Shown in pieces: positions 17,541 to 26,884 of a DNA stretch of 64,000 nucleotides. The DNA is from Phycisphaerae bacterium (lineage in GTDB: Bacteria > Planctomycetota > Phycisphaerae > Phycisphaerales > SM1A02). The stretch is taken from assembly GCA_018701395.1 (NCBI GenBank), contig JABIWU010000005.1, forward strand, positions 16,017 through 80,016, written 5' to 3'. Each line of letters opens with the position of its first letter. Position 1 is the stretch's first letter. The position numbers were made by a program, and so were the translations under genes. Below the pieces are notes generated by a model, which saw nothing but the letters and a program-made list of their open reading frames with translations, did no database searches and had not been told where the DNA came from.

Positions 17541-19568
17541 TTAATCTTCTAACAAAGTATCGATGATTTCCACAGCAGATTTAGTGGTGTGCCCGTGAAT
17601 GCCCCAAGAACTTTGTTCGAGAAGTGCATTTCGAAGATCACAATTAACTATGTACACGTCTCCATTTTGAATGGTGGCAACAAGAGTAGGATTCAGCTCT
17701 ATTCTGTTCAGCGTAGACCATCCTCTTTTTGAAAAAATATGTTTAAATGAATCTGCAATCGTAAACGATAATGTGGCACTTGCTTCAATTTTATCTTGCA
17801 ACGTTGAGGCGAAACCATCTTTGCCACCGATCGATTCAACAAGAACTGTTGAACCTGTTGCCGCAATTCTAATGATTTCGCTAGCAAGTTCTTCTGTCGC
17901 CTCGGTTGCGAAGACTCCACTTACAAGGACTAGTTTTTTCTTTTTTATTAGTTTAATTGGAGCAGTTTTGTATTTCCACTTACCAAGGCCAACAATTTCT
18001 GTGTTCCAATTTCCAGCGTGTTCTGCAATCCAAATTGTTTTTTTAGATTTAACTGGAACTGGTGTGTATAGCCGAGGTTTCCAATGTTCTAATTCAGCAG
18101 CTCCGCAACAAATATTGACGAGCAATTGAGATAATTTTGATTTTTCAGAAGAGACTAATTTCTTTGCATTCCCATCAACCAGAATAATTCGGTCGCGTAT
18201 TCCATCATTCCAAACAGTTACATGGATATTTTTTATTTTGTACAAAATAGAAATAGACCAATGTGTTGGGTCATCTTTTTTCCTAGAGCAGTTTGGTAGA
18301 AGCGCATCTGCGATAGAGGCGAACTCTTTTGCATCCTTTTTTGAACCGAGCATGACAATTAACCCACCTTGATTAAGGTATTGTGTTATTTTTGTTTTGT
18401 CTTCAGGAATTGCGTTGACATCTTGAATGAGTAGAAGTGGGGACGCTAACCAAGTTGCAACTTGTTCTTTGCTTGTAACAATCTGCCATGCAAGAGCTCG
18501 TTCTGTGTGTTTTGAAATTCTATGAGTAATTATCTCAGATGTTCGAAGCGGATCAACAATTCCTTTGTCCTGAGCAAGTTCACACAAAGCGATTGGGACA
18601 CGTCCTCTCGAAAGAAAAAGAAGAGCAAACGATAAATTAACTGTGCTACCTTTTGCTTTTCGCACACCACAATGAGTTGAAATGATTGCCTTAGCACCAT
18701 CCCTAAACCAATCACGTTTGTGTATTTCAGCAAGTCCACAAGACATTGCAGCCCGTTCAAGGCCGTACAAATAACTCATAAGTGTCGTGCCACCTACGTT
18801 TTTTGTAGTTTTTGCATATTTGTTTAACCATGCAATAGCTTGTTCTATTGAACTGTGCAGCCACTTTGCATCCTCTTTATTAAGTTTGTTGCCGTGCATC
18901 TCGTCTACGCCAAGTAAACAATTTAGTGCCGCGACGGTCATATTGGATGTTGGCTTTCCACTGTTTGCCCCTTGTTGGTAGGACCATCCGCCATTTTTTT
19001 GTTGTGTAAGTAGCGTTGCGTTTGCAAGCGCAATCCAGCACTCTTTCGGGATTCGTTGGCCACACCTTGTCGCTTCTCGTAATGCAATCATCCCGAACTC
19101 TCTATTTAATGGAGAGGCAGATGAGCGACTTGATGGTGGAACTTCGTAATTTCCCCAACTGCCGGAATGTAAACTCAACGTAGAAATTAGTTTTTTGCTG
19201 TCTTTTTTTAATATCTTTTTGTATCGTTCAGGCATCATTGACCAAATAGATGTTCTTGTTGCGAGAACGTATGTGCTCGGGTACTCGATATTTTTCAAAA
19301 AAGATAAAGATGATTCAATGGACTTAGTATTTATTGATTCTCCAGAGGAAAGCAACGCAAGTGTGGTGAGTGCGGTTGTTCCTCCTTCAAACTTTGTTAA
19401 CCATCCTTCAGAACCATGCTCAGGTTCCCAACAGATTTTTTCATTATGTCTTGAAAGTAATTCATTTGCAATCATAGTGATTGCGTTTTGAATATCGTTA
19501 TCATGTAGTGCAGGCGTAGCGGTGGCGCATGCGGTCGAAAGGACCGCCGAAAGTAAGACCATTGACAT
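17541..19568 (-). CDS. Terpenoid-cyclase-repeat and DUF4159 protein
   Basis: A 675-residue secreted or membrane-bound protein. The first 25 residues form a signal peptide. Residues of about 40-330 show alpha/alpha-barrel cyclase-type repeats ('GGWSYQQGANSGKPTSN', 'GSWGNYEVPPSS', 'TVAALNCLLG'), and about 380-675 fit DUF4159, including 'YLNQGGLIVMLG' and 'VNICCGAAELEHWKP'. This architecture is frequent in planctomycetes with no known reaction; the cyclase fold need not mean terpene cyclisation. An AGGAAA site precedes the ATG. It is transcribed with the helical membrane protein that follows it. Confidence 0.78.
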   Translation of the reverse strand: MSMVLLSAVLSTACATATPALHDNDIQNAITMIANELLSRHNEKICWEPEHGSEGWLTKFEGGTTALTTLALLSSGESINTKSIESSLSFLKNIEYPSTYVLATRTSIWSMMPERYKKILKKDSKKLISTLSLHSGSWGNYEVPPSSRSSASPLNREFGMIALREATRCGQRIPKECWIALANATLLTQQKNGGWSYQQGANSGKPTSNMTVAALNCLLGVDEMHGNKLNKEDAKWLHSSIEQAIAWLNKYAKTTKNVGGTTLMSYLYGLERAAMSCGLAEIHKRDWFRDGAKAIISTHCGVRKAKGSTVNLSFALLFLSRGRVPIALCELAQDKGIVDPLRTSEIITHRISKHTERALAWQIVTSKEQVATWLASPLLLIQDVNAIPEDKTKITQYLNQGGLIVMLGSKKDAKEFASIADALLPNCSRKKDDPTHWSISILYKIKNIHVTVWNDGIRDRIILVDGNAKKLVSSEKSKLSQLLVNICCGAAELEHWKPRLYTPVPVKSKKTIWIAEHAGNWNTEIVGLGKWKYKTAPIKLIKKKKLVLVSGVFATEATEELASEIIRIAATGSTVLVESIGGKDGFASTLQDKIEASATLSFTIADSFKHIFSKRGWSTLNRIELNPTLVATIQNGDVYIVNCDLRNALLEQSSWGIHGHTTKSAVEIIDTLLED

Positions 19569-19589
19569 GTATTTTCCTAACGTTTGGTT

Positions 19590-20606
19590 TTACTGATTGT
19601 AGAGATACATCAGTTTTGGCATTGCGAACTCATGTAACATTGACTTGATGTCTGATGTTGTAAGATTGTTCGATTGAACGCCAAGAAGACCACCAAACGA
19701 AGGTGTAGCGCGAGAATAGTGGACAATAGTTGCGTCTGTTTTTGTTAATCCAGATCGTTGTTGAGCAAGGTCTATCGCATCATTTAAATATCCGATGCCA
19801 TCTATTAAACCATTACTAAGCGATTGCTGGGCGGTGTATGCTGAACCGTTCGCAACCGCTTTTAGTTTTTTCTCATCAGGGATGGCGGTACTTCTACCTT
19901 CTGCAACTCGGCTATAGAAAACAGCGTACATCGCGTTAAGAATGCCATTGACTTTTTGTTTATCTTTTACAGTCCAATTTCGATAAACATCATTTGCAAC
20001 AGATTTTTCAGGAGAGTTTTTTGCGATGAGTGTTATTGGTTTAACTCCAATTTTTTCTAGAAGATCTTGGAATGTCATTATGGATGCAATAACACCAATG
20101 GAACCAGTAATGGTTGTTTCTTGGGCAAGAATATAATCAGCATTACACGAAATGTAATACCCGCCAGATGCAGCGACGCTTCCGTAACTTGCAATGAGAG
20201 GTAATTTTGCTTCTTTAAGCCGTTGAATATTGTGCCAAATTTCGTCCGATGCAGTAACGCCACCACCTGGAGAATCAACTCGGAGTACAACTGCGCGAAT
20301 ATTTTTATCTTTAAGAATGTTGTCAATGGCTTGTTCAGCGTACGACGCATTAGAATCGTCTATTAAACCTGAGACATGTAGAACTGCGACGGTTGCATTA
20401 CTGCCAGAATAAGACACATGTGTATTAACGGCACCATTAGGTTCTGTTGCAGCTGCAAAACCAGAAACGCCAGCGATTATTCCCACAAGAAATACAATTA
20501 GAAAAATAAACATAGCAGCAAGAAATGCTACGAATGTTTTAAATCCGCCAGTTGTTGCGATAACTTTTAGGGTTGTTTGTTTGTGTGTTTCTGTATCTGC
20601 TTCCAT
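19590..20606 (-). CDS. sppA: Signal peptide peptidase SppA (S49 family)
   Basis: A membrane-anchored serine protease that degrades leftover signal peptides. The 338-residue short form has one membrane helix (about residues 27-50), 'VDSPGGGVTASDEI', the catalytic serine in 'GSVAASGGYYIS' and a lysine in 'NSPEKSVANDVYR' at the position of the catalytic lysine. The ATG at 20606 is chosen because GAGGAG lies 8 nt upstream; a TTG at 20621 falls inside that ribosome-binding site and is rejected. Confidence 0.93.
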   Translation of the reverse strand: MEADTETHKQTTLKVIATTGGFKTFVAFLAAMFIFLIVFLVGIIAGVSGFAAATEPNGAVNTHVSYSGSNATVAVLHVSGLIDDSNASYAEQAIDNILKDKNIRAVVLRVDSPGGGVTASDEIWHNIQRLKEAKLPLIASYGSVAASGGYYISCNADYILAQETTITGSIGVIASIMTFQDLLEKIGVKPITLIAKNSPEKSVANDVYRNWTVKDKQKVNGILNAMYAVFYSRVAEGRSTAIPDEKKLKAVANGSAYTAQQSLSNGLIDGIGYLNDAIDLAQQRSGLTKTDATIVHYSRATPSFGGLLGVQSNNLTTSDIKSMLHEFAMPKLMYLYNQ

Positions 20607-20665
20607 GATAGTTCTCCTCAAATATACATTTTCATTGTATGTTTGTTTTTTGGTAAAACCAAGAA

Positions 20666-21295
20666 TTACTGCGGTAATTCAGCGCACTTTTTTAGGATGA
20701 TTGTTGCGTCATGTCCATTTAAGTAGGATTGCGTAAAATCAACGCATGGTGTCATAGAAAGCGCAAAGTCTAGCATGGCTACAGTGTCAAACCTTGAGGC
20801 TGGCTGAAGGTCTTCATTTTTTGGATCTCTACCCGACTTGTTAGAGAGAAAATTAAATGCCACACCTTTTCTGCAAACATTGAAAGCAGTATCAATCAGT
20901 TGCAATGCAGTGGTTTCATTCATCGCATTAAGTGTCCCTGAAAATGTAATCCAATCGTAGCCAGTTAGCGCATCGTTTGAATGCACAATGTCTACAGCCG
21001 AAAAGGTTGACCGTTTCAGTTTTCGCTTATTGGCTGTTGTAACCATCGCTTCCATCGCATCAATGCCATGAAAAGAACTGAAACGTACTTTGTGTTCTAA
21101 GAGGTATTCAGCAAAATCTCCAATGCCACAACCAACATCTAAAATCGAAGTTGAATTAAAGTCAACAAATTCGCAAAAAGTTTTAAATCTGAGAATCTGC
21201 CCTTCTTTTGACTGCCAAAGCGTGGCATCAAAAGTGCCCCCATGTTCACCTACTGCTTTAATGTAGGGTCTTAAATAATCGGGTGAGTCTGCCAC
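20666..21295 (-). CDS. SAM-dependent methyltransferase, class I
   Basis: A 209-residue protein with the SAM-binding motif I 'ILDVGCGIGDFAEYL', motif II near 'FHGIDAMEAMV' and 'YDWITFSGTLNAM' around the motif III position. The substrate is unknown. It starts with GTG three nucleotides after the amidotransferase stop and is probably co-transcribed with dxs and the amidotransferase. Confidence 0.82.
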   Translation of the reverse strand: MADSPDYLRPYIKAVGEHGGTFDATLWQSKEGQILRFKTFCEFVDFNSTSILDVGCGIGDFAEYLLEHKVRFSSFHGIDAMEAMVTTANKRKLKRSTFSAVDIVHSNDALTGYDWITFSGTLNAMNETTALQLIDTAFNVCRKGVAFNFLSNKSGRDPKNEDLQPASRFDTVAMLDFALSMTPCVDFTQSYLNGHDATIILKKCAELPQ

Positions 21296-21298
21296 AAT

Positions 21299-22027
21299 TT
21301 ATTGTCGTTGACGTGAAAGTCGCGTATGCATTGGCATAAGAATTTGTGAGATGGAATCAAAAAGTCGGTCTGTTAATCTTGTGTACTCATTAAAATTTTT
21401 CTCCGTGTCCTCTTCAATTTTGGAAGTTGAAATTCCTGCTTCGTTAAGTTGTGCAACATCATCTTTTATCCACGAATCAATTCGTTCTTTTGTGCATTCT
21501 GGATGATATTGCACGGCATAGGAATTAATTCCAATCATCCACGCTTGCACTTTGCAGTATTCACTTGATGCAAGAAGAACTGCACCATCGGGAAGCGTGC
21601 TGACTTGCCAATTGTGCCAGTGAAATTGTTGACCCGTCCAAGGTTGACCTGAAAGAATAAAATCCGAACATCCCTCTGGAGATAGGGTAACGTCGTACCA
21701 TCCCATTTCCGGTTTTTCACATGTAGAAAGCTCGCCGCCCAATGCTCTTGCAAGCAGTTGGCTTCCCAAACACAACCCAAAAACAGGAAGTTCAATCTTG
21801 TTTGCAGTTCGAAGTAAGTTTAGTTCTTGTTCAACCCACGGCTCATCGCAATTTGGATCTTGAGGCCCTCCGCAACTAATTACACCGTCAATTTCATCTA
21901 GGTCAGTTGGAAGTTGTTCACCAAGATGAACCCGGACAACTTGCAAACGATGTCCATCTTCAAGAAGCCGTTGCCCAAGTCTGTCGGAGCCGGTCAAATT
22001 GCTGTGTTCAATAATTAATATAGACAT
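21299..22027 (-). CDS. Class I glutamine amidotransferase (stand-alone)
   Basis: A 242-residue class I amidotransferase resembling the GMP synthase/GuaA N-terminal domain. The catalytic cysteine is in 'FGLCLGSQLLA' and the His-Glu pair in 'VQYHPECTKE'. No synthetase domain is attached. Relatives include gamma-glutamyl cleaving and defence-linked amidotransferases, so the acceptor is not predictable. It lies 12 nt after dxs. Confidence 0.85.
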   Translation of the reverse strand: MSILIIEHSNLTGSDRLGQRLLEDGHRLQVVRVHLGEQLPTDLDEIDGVISCGGPQDPNCDEPWVEQELNLLRTANKIELPVFGLCLGSQLLARALGGELSTCEKPEMGWYDVTLSPEGCSDFILSGQPWTGQQFHWHNWQVSTLPDGAVLLASSEYCKVQAWMIGINSYAVQYHPECTKERIDSWIKDDVAQLNEAGISTSKIEEDTEKNFNEYTRLTDRLFDSISQILMPMHTRLSRQRQ

Positions 22028-22038
22028 ACTATTTTTCT

Positions 22039-23970
22039 TTATTTTGTTACGACTATCGGTGAATCAGTTTTGTTTGTACTAAAGATTCGCAATGCGGCTG
22101 CAGAAATTCCCGCAACATCAATACCTGCTTCTGCGAGTTGTTCTTTACGCGAGCCATGCGAAATCCAATGGTCAGGCAAACCAAGAGTTGTGATGAGAGT
22201 TGCATCAAGATTGCGTCTATTTGCTACTTCAATTACAGCAGAACCAAAACCACCAATGATTGAATGGTCTTCAACTGTAATGATTGGAATATTGTTTTTG
22301 AGTAATTGTTCGATGAGTTCGCCATCTACTGGCTTTGCAAATCGAGCGTCATATACATCGATTGCCTCAGGATTTACACTGTCCGCTGCTTCAAGAGCAG
22401 CAAGTGCAGTAGTGCCAAAACCAAGGATTGCCAGTTTGGCAGATTTACAACTGCGAATTTTGTGCGCTTTTCCAATCTTGAATGGGACACAGTCGAAATC
22501 ATTTAGTTGAACTGCGTCGCGTGGGTAACGAATCGCTGAAAGCCCATCGTTGTAATCAGCCATGAATGCCAATGCTGCTTTTAGCGATGGTTCATCTATT
22601 GCAGCTATGATGACAGAATTAGGTAGGACCCTAAGTAATGCTGTATCACAGAAACCATGATGTACTGCACCATCTCCACCTACAACTCCCGCGCGGTCAA
22701 TGCACAGCCGAACGGGAAGTCCTTGCAAGGCGACCTCTTGAAAAACTTGATCAAAAGCACGATGAAGAAAAGTTGAGTACAGGGCAAAAAATGGTTTGCA
22801 TCCAGTTTTTGCCATTCCTGCAAGCATATCCATCGCATGTGATTCGCAAATGCCTGTGTCCCAAACTCGGTTTGGAAATTGTTTGATGGCTTTGTCAATG
22901 CCAGTCCCGTCTGGCATCGCAGCAGTTGCAGCAACGATTTTTTCATCCTTTTGCATTAACTCGCAGAGCGCGTCAGAAAATGCAGCTGTGAAACTTCGAC
23001 CAGATGGCTGCATTTCAACAGATGTGTTTTTTACTTCAAATGGTTTTGGCGAGTGAAATGTTGTTGCGTTTTGCTCGGTGTATTCAAAACCCTTGCCTTT
23101 GATTGTGTGCGCATGTAACAGAAGAGGTCTATCAACTTCTTTTACCTCGATGAGCATTTCAATTAAGGATGGTATGTCATGCCCGTCGATTGGCCCAATC
23201 GAAAGTAAACCGAAATGTTCAAACCATGAATCTTCAAAGATTGCATCCTTCATCATTTCAGTCATTCGGTGTGTCATGTCTTCGAGCATTGAACCGCCGG
23301 GCAGTTTGCCCATAACGTTTTTCGCTGCCTTTTTCATAGAGCGATATGTTGAGCCGACTCGTAAATGATCAAAATAATCTGCGATTGCACCTTGGGGATT
23401 TGCAATACTCATGTTGTTATCGTTCAAAACAATTAGAAATTGACGTTTAAGTGTGCCAGCATTATTAAGACCCTCCATTGCGACACCGTTTACAATCGAA
23501 GCGTCACCAACAAATGCAACAACTCTTCTACCTTCGGTATTTTCAGTCGGATCAAATGCTTCCCCGTTTATGGTATCGCCTCTTGCCATGCCAACGCCAG
23601 TTGATATTGAAGTGCCTGCATGACCAACGGAAAATAAATCGTAAGGAGACTCTTCTGGTGAGGGGAATCCGGACATGCCTCCACGTTGGCGTAATTTACC
23701 TAAGAGGTTTTGCCTGCCGGTAAGTAATTTGTGCGTGTAGCACTGATGCCCAACATCAAACAAAAGCCGATCATGCGAAAAATCGAAAACATAATGCAGT
23801 GCGAGCATTAGTTCCACCACGCCTAGGTTTGGCGCTAAATGACCGCCGCTTTTTTTGACTTGTTCGCAAATTGCGTGACGAATCTCAGTGGCGAGTCTAG
23901 GCAAGGACTCGATTGGGAGTTTTTTTAAATCGGCAGGGGATTGAATTGTTGGGAGAAGTTCAGTGGACAT
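22039..23970 (-). CDS. dxs: 1-deoxy-D-xylulose-5-phosphate synthase
   Basis: DXS condenses pyruvate and glyceraldehyde 3-phosphate, the first step of the MEP isoprenoid pathway. The protein has the thiamine diphosphate features 'GVVELMLALHYVF', 'DVGHQCYTHKLLTGR' and 'GDASIVNGVAMEGLNNAG', then the pyrimidine-binding domain with 'GTGIDKAIKQFPNRVWDTGICESHA' in parts, and the C-terminal transketolase domain. I start it at the ATG of 'MSTELLPTIQ' (643 residues), which matches the usual DXS N terminus; a longer frame from 24015 is possible. It overlaps neither ispA motif and is coupled to ispA, which precedes it. Confidence 0.96.
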   Translation of the reverse strand: MSTELLPTIQSPADLKKLPIESLPRLATEIRHAICEQVKKSGGHLAPNLGVVELMLALHYVFDFSHDRLLFDVGHQCYTHKLLTGRQNLLGKLRQRGGMSGFPSPEESPYDLFSVGHAGTSISTGVGMARGDTINGEAFDPTENTEGRRVVAFVGDASIVNGVAMEGLNNAGTLKRQFLIVLNDNNMSIANPQGAIADYFDHLRVGSTYRSMKKAAKNVMGKLPGGSMLEDMTHRMTEMMKDAIFEDSWFEHFGLLSIGPIDGHDIPSLIEMLIEVKEVDRPLLLHAHTIKGKGFEYTEQNATTFHSPKPFEVKNTSVEMQPSGRSFTAAFSDALCELMQKDEKIVAATAAMPDGTGIDKAIKQFPNRVWDTGICESHAMDMLAGMAKTGCKPFFALYSTFLHRAFDQVFQEVALQGLPVRLCIDRAGVVGGDGAVHHGFCDTALLRVLPNSVIIAAIDEPSLKAALAFMADYNDGLSAIRYPRDAVQLNDFDCVPFKIGKAHKIRSCKSAKLAILGFGTTALAALEAADSVNPEAIDVYDARFAKPVDGELIEQLLKNNIPIITVEDHSIIGGFGSAVIEVANRRNLDATLITTLGLPDHWISHGSRKEQLAEAGIDVAGISAAALRIFSTNKTDSPIVVTK

Positions 23971-23990
23971 TTCGACAGCACATTGTACGC

Positions 23991-24884
23991 TTAACGCGTC
24001 CTCTGAGCCATCCAAACATTGAAAGATGACAATGTTTCTGCATCGCTATTTAGTGAGGAAATAGCTGTTTCCGCCTTTTTTTGCAGGTCTTTTACTGCTA
24101 GTTTTGATGCCTCAACACCTATCGTTCCCGGATACGTTGTTTTTCCAGCTTCTTCATCTTTGCCAGTTGCTTTACCAACAAGCTCCGCTGAGCCATGTAG
24201 GTCAATCAAGTCATCAACAATTTGGAACATTAAACCAATTGCACTTCCAAAGGTAGAGATTGCTTCAAATTCTTCAGGTGATGCGTTGCCACAAACAGCA
24301 CCCATCTGGCAGGCACTCCGAATGAGTGCGCCTGTTTTATTGTGATGTATTTCTTCAAGTTGTTGTAAAGCGTCGAGGTGTTCTGGAAGTCCGCCAAGGG
24401 TGTCATAAACTTGGCCAACAACCATATTACTTGTTGCAGTCGCGAGCAATTGTGTTAGCCTCGCTTGTTGTTCATTTGAATATTGCTCGCATATTAACTG
24501 TGAAAATGCAACTGGCAAAAGTAAATCGCCAGCAAGAATGGCCATTGCTTCGCCAGACTTCACATGCAGTGTTGGTTTCCCTCTGCGTAATGCATCGTTG
24601 TCAATTGCAGGCAAATCGTCATGTACCAAACTAAAGCAGTGGATGAGTTCTACCGCAATTGCAGACGGCATTGCTTGATCGAGAGTGCCACCGACCGCTT
24701 CAGAACATAGAAGTGTAAGAGTAGGGCGAACTCTTTTGCCACCGTTGACCACGGCATAACTGGCAGCTTCTTCGAGATGTTGAGGCAGATTACACTTTTT
24801 TATGCAGGTATCAAGCTCAATTTCAATGTTTTTTGCCACTTCTACTAAGGCGGCGGTTGGATTTGAGTCAGATTTTTGTGTCAC
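23991..24884 (-). CDS. ispA: Polyprenyl (farnesyl/geranylgeranyl) diphosphate synthase
   Basis: An IspA-type prenyltransferase (297 residues) that builds C15 or C20 diphosphates from IPP and DMAPP. Both aspartate-rich motifs are visible: 'LVHDDLPAIDND' and 'QIVDDLIDLHG', with 'GGKRVRPTL' near the N terminus. I propose the GTG at 24884 as start because a minus-strand TACAAT box ends 6 nt before it; a longer TTG-started frame would overlap the divergent ExbB-like gene. Next to dxs it forms an isoprenoid pair. Confidence 0.92.
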   Translation of the reverse strand: MTQKSDSNPTAALVEVAKNIEIELDTCIKKCNLPQHLEEAASYAVVNGGKRVRPTLTLLCSEAVGGTLDQAMPSAIAVELIHCFSLVHDDLPAIDNDALRRGKPTLHVKSGEAMAILAGDLLLPVAFSQLICEQYSNEQQARLTQLLATATSNMVVGQVYDTLGGLPEHLDALQQLEEIHHNKTGALIRSACQMGAVCGNASPEEFEAISTFGSAIGLMFQIVDDLIDLHGSAELVGKATGKDEEAGKTTYPGTIGVEASKLAVKDLQKKAETAISSLNSDAETLSSFNVWMAQRTR

Positions 24885-24890
24885 GCACAG

Positions 24891-24913
24891 ATTGTATGTT
24901 CTAAAACTACAAT
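24891..24913. promoter_or_regulatory. Back-to-back -10-like boxes of ispA and the ExbB-like gene
   Basis: Two TACAAT hexamers face away from each other: minus strand at 24891-24896 (6 nt before the ispA GTG) and plus strand at 24908-24913 (7 nt before the ATG at 24921). The two start codons are only 36 nt apart. Neither gene has room for a Shine-Dalgarno sequence if transcription starts about 7 nt after the box. Confidence 0.5.
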
Positions 24914-24920
24914 CTATGCG

Positions 24921-25535
24921 ATGCAAGAAGAACTAATGCAAAATCTATCGACTTTGATTGACCGTGGCGGCTACGTAATGATTCCGCTTTTTGTAATTAG
25001 CGTGATAAGTATTACGCTCATTTTAGAACGGTTTTGGTTTTGGTTGCTTGGTGGAGGTCGCAGTTCACTATCTACATTAAATAAATTGAATACGTGCTTT
25101 CGAAAAAGCGAAGACGAGTCAGCTAGAAAATTAGCCAAGAAAGATTCATCACTGTATGGTGAAATTGCAAAGGCACTTTCAGAAGAGGGCGTGAGCGATG
25201 CCGTTGCGATGGGAGCCGTTGAAATGCAAAGGCCACGAATAGATCGGTTTATGGTTGTTCTCTCAACAATTATTACTGCAGCGCCTCTTCTTGGTATTTT
25301 GGGAACAGTGATTGGAATAATTCAATCCTTTAAATTACTTGGATCTCAAGAATTATTAACCGATCCGACTGATGTTGCAGGTGGAATTGCCGCCGCACTT
25401 TTAACAACAGCGTTTGGATTGATTATTGCACTTGTAACTTTATTTCCTTATATGTTATTTAGAGGATGGTCATCAAGAGCAATTGGTAGAGTCGAGGTTA
25501 TGATTGCAGCAGCGCAACAAGGAGCATCAAAATGA
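24921..25535 (+). CDS. MotA/TolQ/ExbB proton channel family protein
   Basis: A 204-residue inner-membrane protein with three helices (about residues 15-38, 100-130 and 150-175). The family segment 'LSTIITAAPLLGILGTVIGIIQSF' spans helix 2 and its flank. Such proteins couple the proton gradient to TonB/ExbD- or TolR-type partners, but no ExbD/TolR or TonB gene follows; the next gene (ATGA overlap) is a TraB-like protein. The start ATG at 24921 is chosen from the TACAAT box; ATG at 24936, which has an AAGAAG upstream, is the alternative. Confidence 0.87.
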   Translation: MQEELMQNLSTLIDRGGYVMIPLFVISVISITLILERFWFWLLGGGRSSLSTLNKLNTCFRKSEDESARKLAKKDSSLYGEIAKALSEEGVSDAVAMGAVEMQRPRIDRFMVVLSTIITAAPLLGILGTVIGIIQSFKLLGSQELLTDPTDVAGGIAAALLTTAFGLIIALVTLFPYMLFRGWSSRAIGRVEVMIAAAQQGASK

Positions 25536-26866
25536 TAGTAGCCCTTTCAACAATTTGTTTTGCAACGTCTATGCTGCAGGATACAACTCCAGCGGTTGAA
25601 CTCATAGAACCATCTCTCCAATGGACGAGGCGTACTGAGGGCGAAAACTTAGTTTCACTCGAACTTGTTTCAAGGCGATATGAAGTAGAAGGCAAGCCCG
25701 ACCTTTGGCTTGTTGGTGTTGCTCATATTGCTGACGGTTCTTTTTATGAGGAAATTGCCGCTCTTTTAGACGAAATGGATATTGTGCTTTATGAATCTGT
25801 CAGACCAACGGGCTCACGTCCACCAAGTGGAATAACTGAGGAAGAGAAAGTTGCATCTACGAAGTTGTCCTTAGAATTTGTTGCTGACATTGCCAAGCGC
25901 GCTTCTGAAGAGTCTGAATTAATTCCTGAATCTCTCGAAGATATTTTTGCCGACGCATTACTTCTTGATAGAAGATTAGCTGGTTGGGTAGAAGATGCCT
26001 CAGTGGATGCTTGGGGAAGGCCGTTTGCGTTGCAAGTGAATGAAGAACAAATGCGCATTACGTTTTGGAGTTTTGGTTCAGACGGTGCAGTCGGCGGAAA
26101 AGGTAGCGGTGCTGATTTAACATCAACACGTGTATTAGATATTTTAACGGAAGAAGAGTTGCTAGAAGAAGAAGAATTAATGGAAGCGGGGATTTTTCTT
26201 GATGACGATTCAGTAGATAAAGAAAAGGAAGAATCAAAAGGTGTACAGGCGGAACTTGCAGATGCACTTAACTTAGAATTTCAACTTGAATCACTTCCGT
26301 ACGAAGACCCAAATTGGTTTTGCAGCGATTTAACTATCGGTGAAGTTGAAGCAAAATTAGTTGAACGTGGCGCGGACACTTCACTGTTAAATTCACTAAC
26401 CGGCGAATCGTTTGTATCAAAAATTGCAGTTGGCATGATGAAAGTTATCCCAATGCTTGATGGGCTTACAGGTGGTGGCTTCAGTGAAACAGCGCGTCTT
26501 TTAATGATCGAAGTGTTATCAGCGCCGAGTATGGGTAAAATGCTTGAAGGAATTGACACAGAGTTATCCCAAGTAATAATTATCGATAGAAATACAGAAG
26601 TTTTGCGTGATATCGCTTCAACAATTGCGGTTGCTGATGAAATTTCCACTATCGGAGTTCTCTATGGTGCAGGTCACATGGAGGATTTGTCATCTCGTCT
26701 GTACGAGTTGTTTGGTTATTTACCAGTAGAAGATAGATGGTTTTCAACGATGAAAGTTGATCCAAGAAAGTCTATGCTCGATGAAAAATATATGCGCCAA
26801 ATGCGGGTCATGATGCAAATTCAACTGAAGAATGCAAGCAAAATTGAAACTAAAGATACAGACTGA
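25532..26866 (+). CDS. TraB/PrgY-like protein
   Basis: A 444-residue protein with a hydrophobic N terminus that may be a signal peptide, then the TraB/PrgY/GumN-type motif 'LVGVAHIADGSFYEEI' and a second conserved part 'IGVLYGAGHMEDLSSRLYELFGY'. In Enterococcus PrgY limits pheromone activity; related TIKI proteins are metalloproteases, so a peptidase role is possible but not shown. An acidic, low-complexity insert (about residues 205-240) separates the two conserved parts. It is translationally coupled to the ExbB-like gene. Confidence 0.8.
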   Translation: MIVALSTICFATSMLQDTTPAVELIEPSLQWTRRTEGENLVSLELVSRRYEVEGKPDLWLVGVAHIADGSFYEEIAALLDEMDIVLYESVRPTGSRPPSGITEEEKVASTKLSLEFVADIAKRASEESELIPESLEDIFADALLLDRRLAGWVEDASVDAWGRPFALQVNEEQMRITFWSFGSDGAVGGKGSGADLTSTRVLDILTEEELLEEEELMEAGIFLDDDSVDKEKEESKGVQAELADALNLEFQLESLPYEDPNWFCSDLTIGEVEAKLVERGADTSLLNSLTGESFVSKIAVGMMKVIPMLDGLTGGGFSETARLLMIEVLSAPSMGKMLEGIDTELSQVIIIDRNTEVLRDIASTIAVADEISTIGVLYGAGHMEDLSSRLYELFGYLPVEDRWFSTMKVDPRKSMLDEKYMRQMRVMMQIQLKNASKIETKDTD

Positions 26867-26884
26867 AACCAGAGCAAAGAATAA

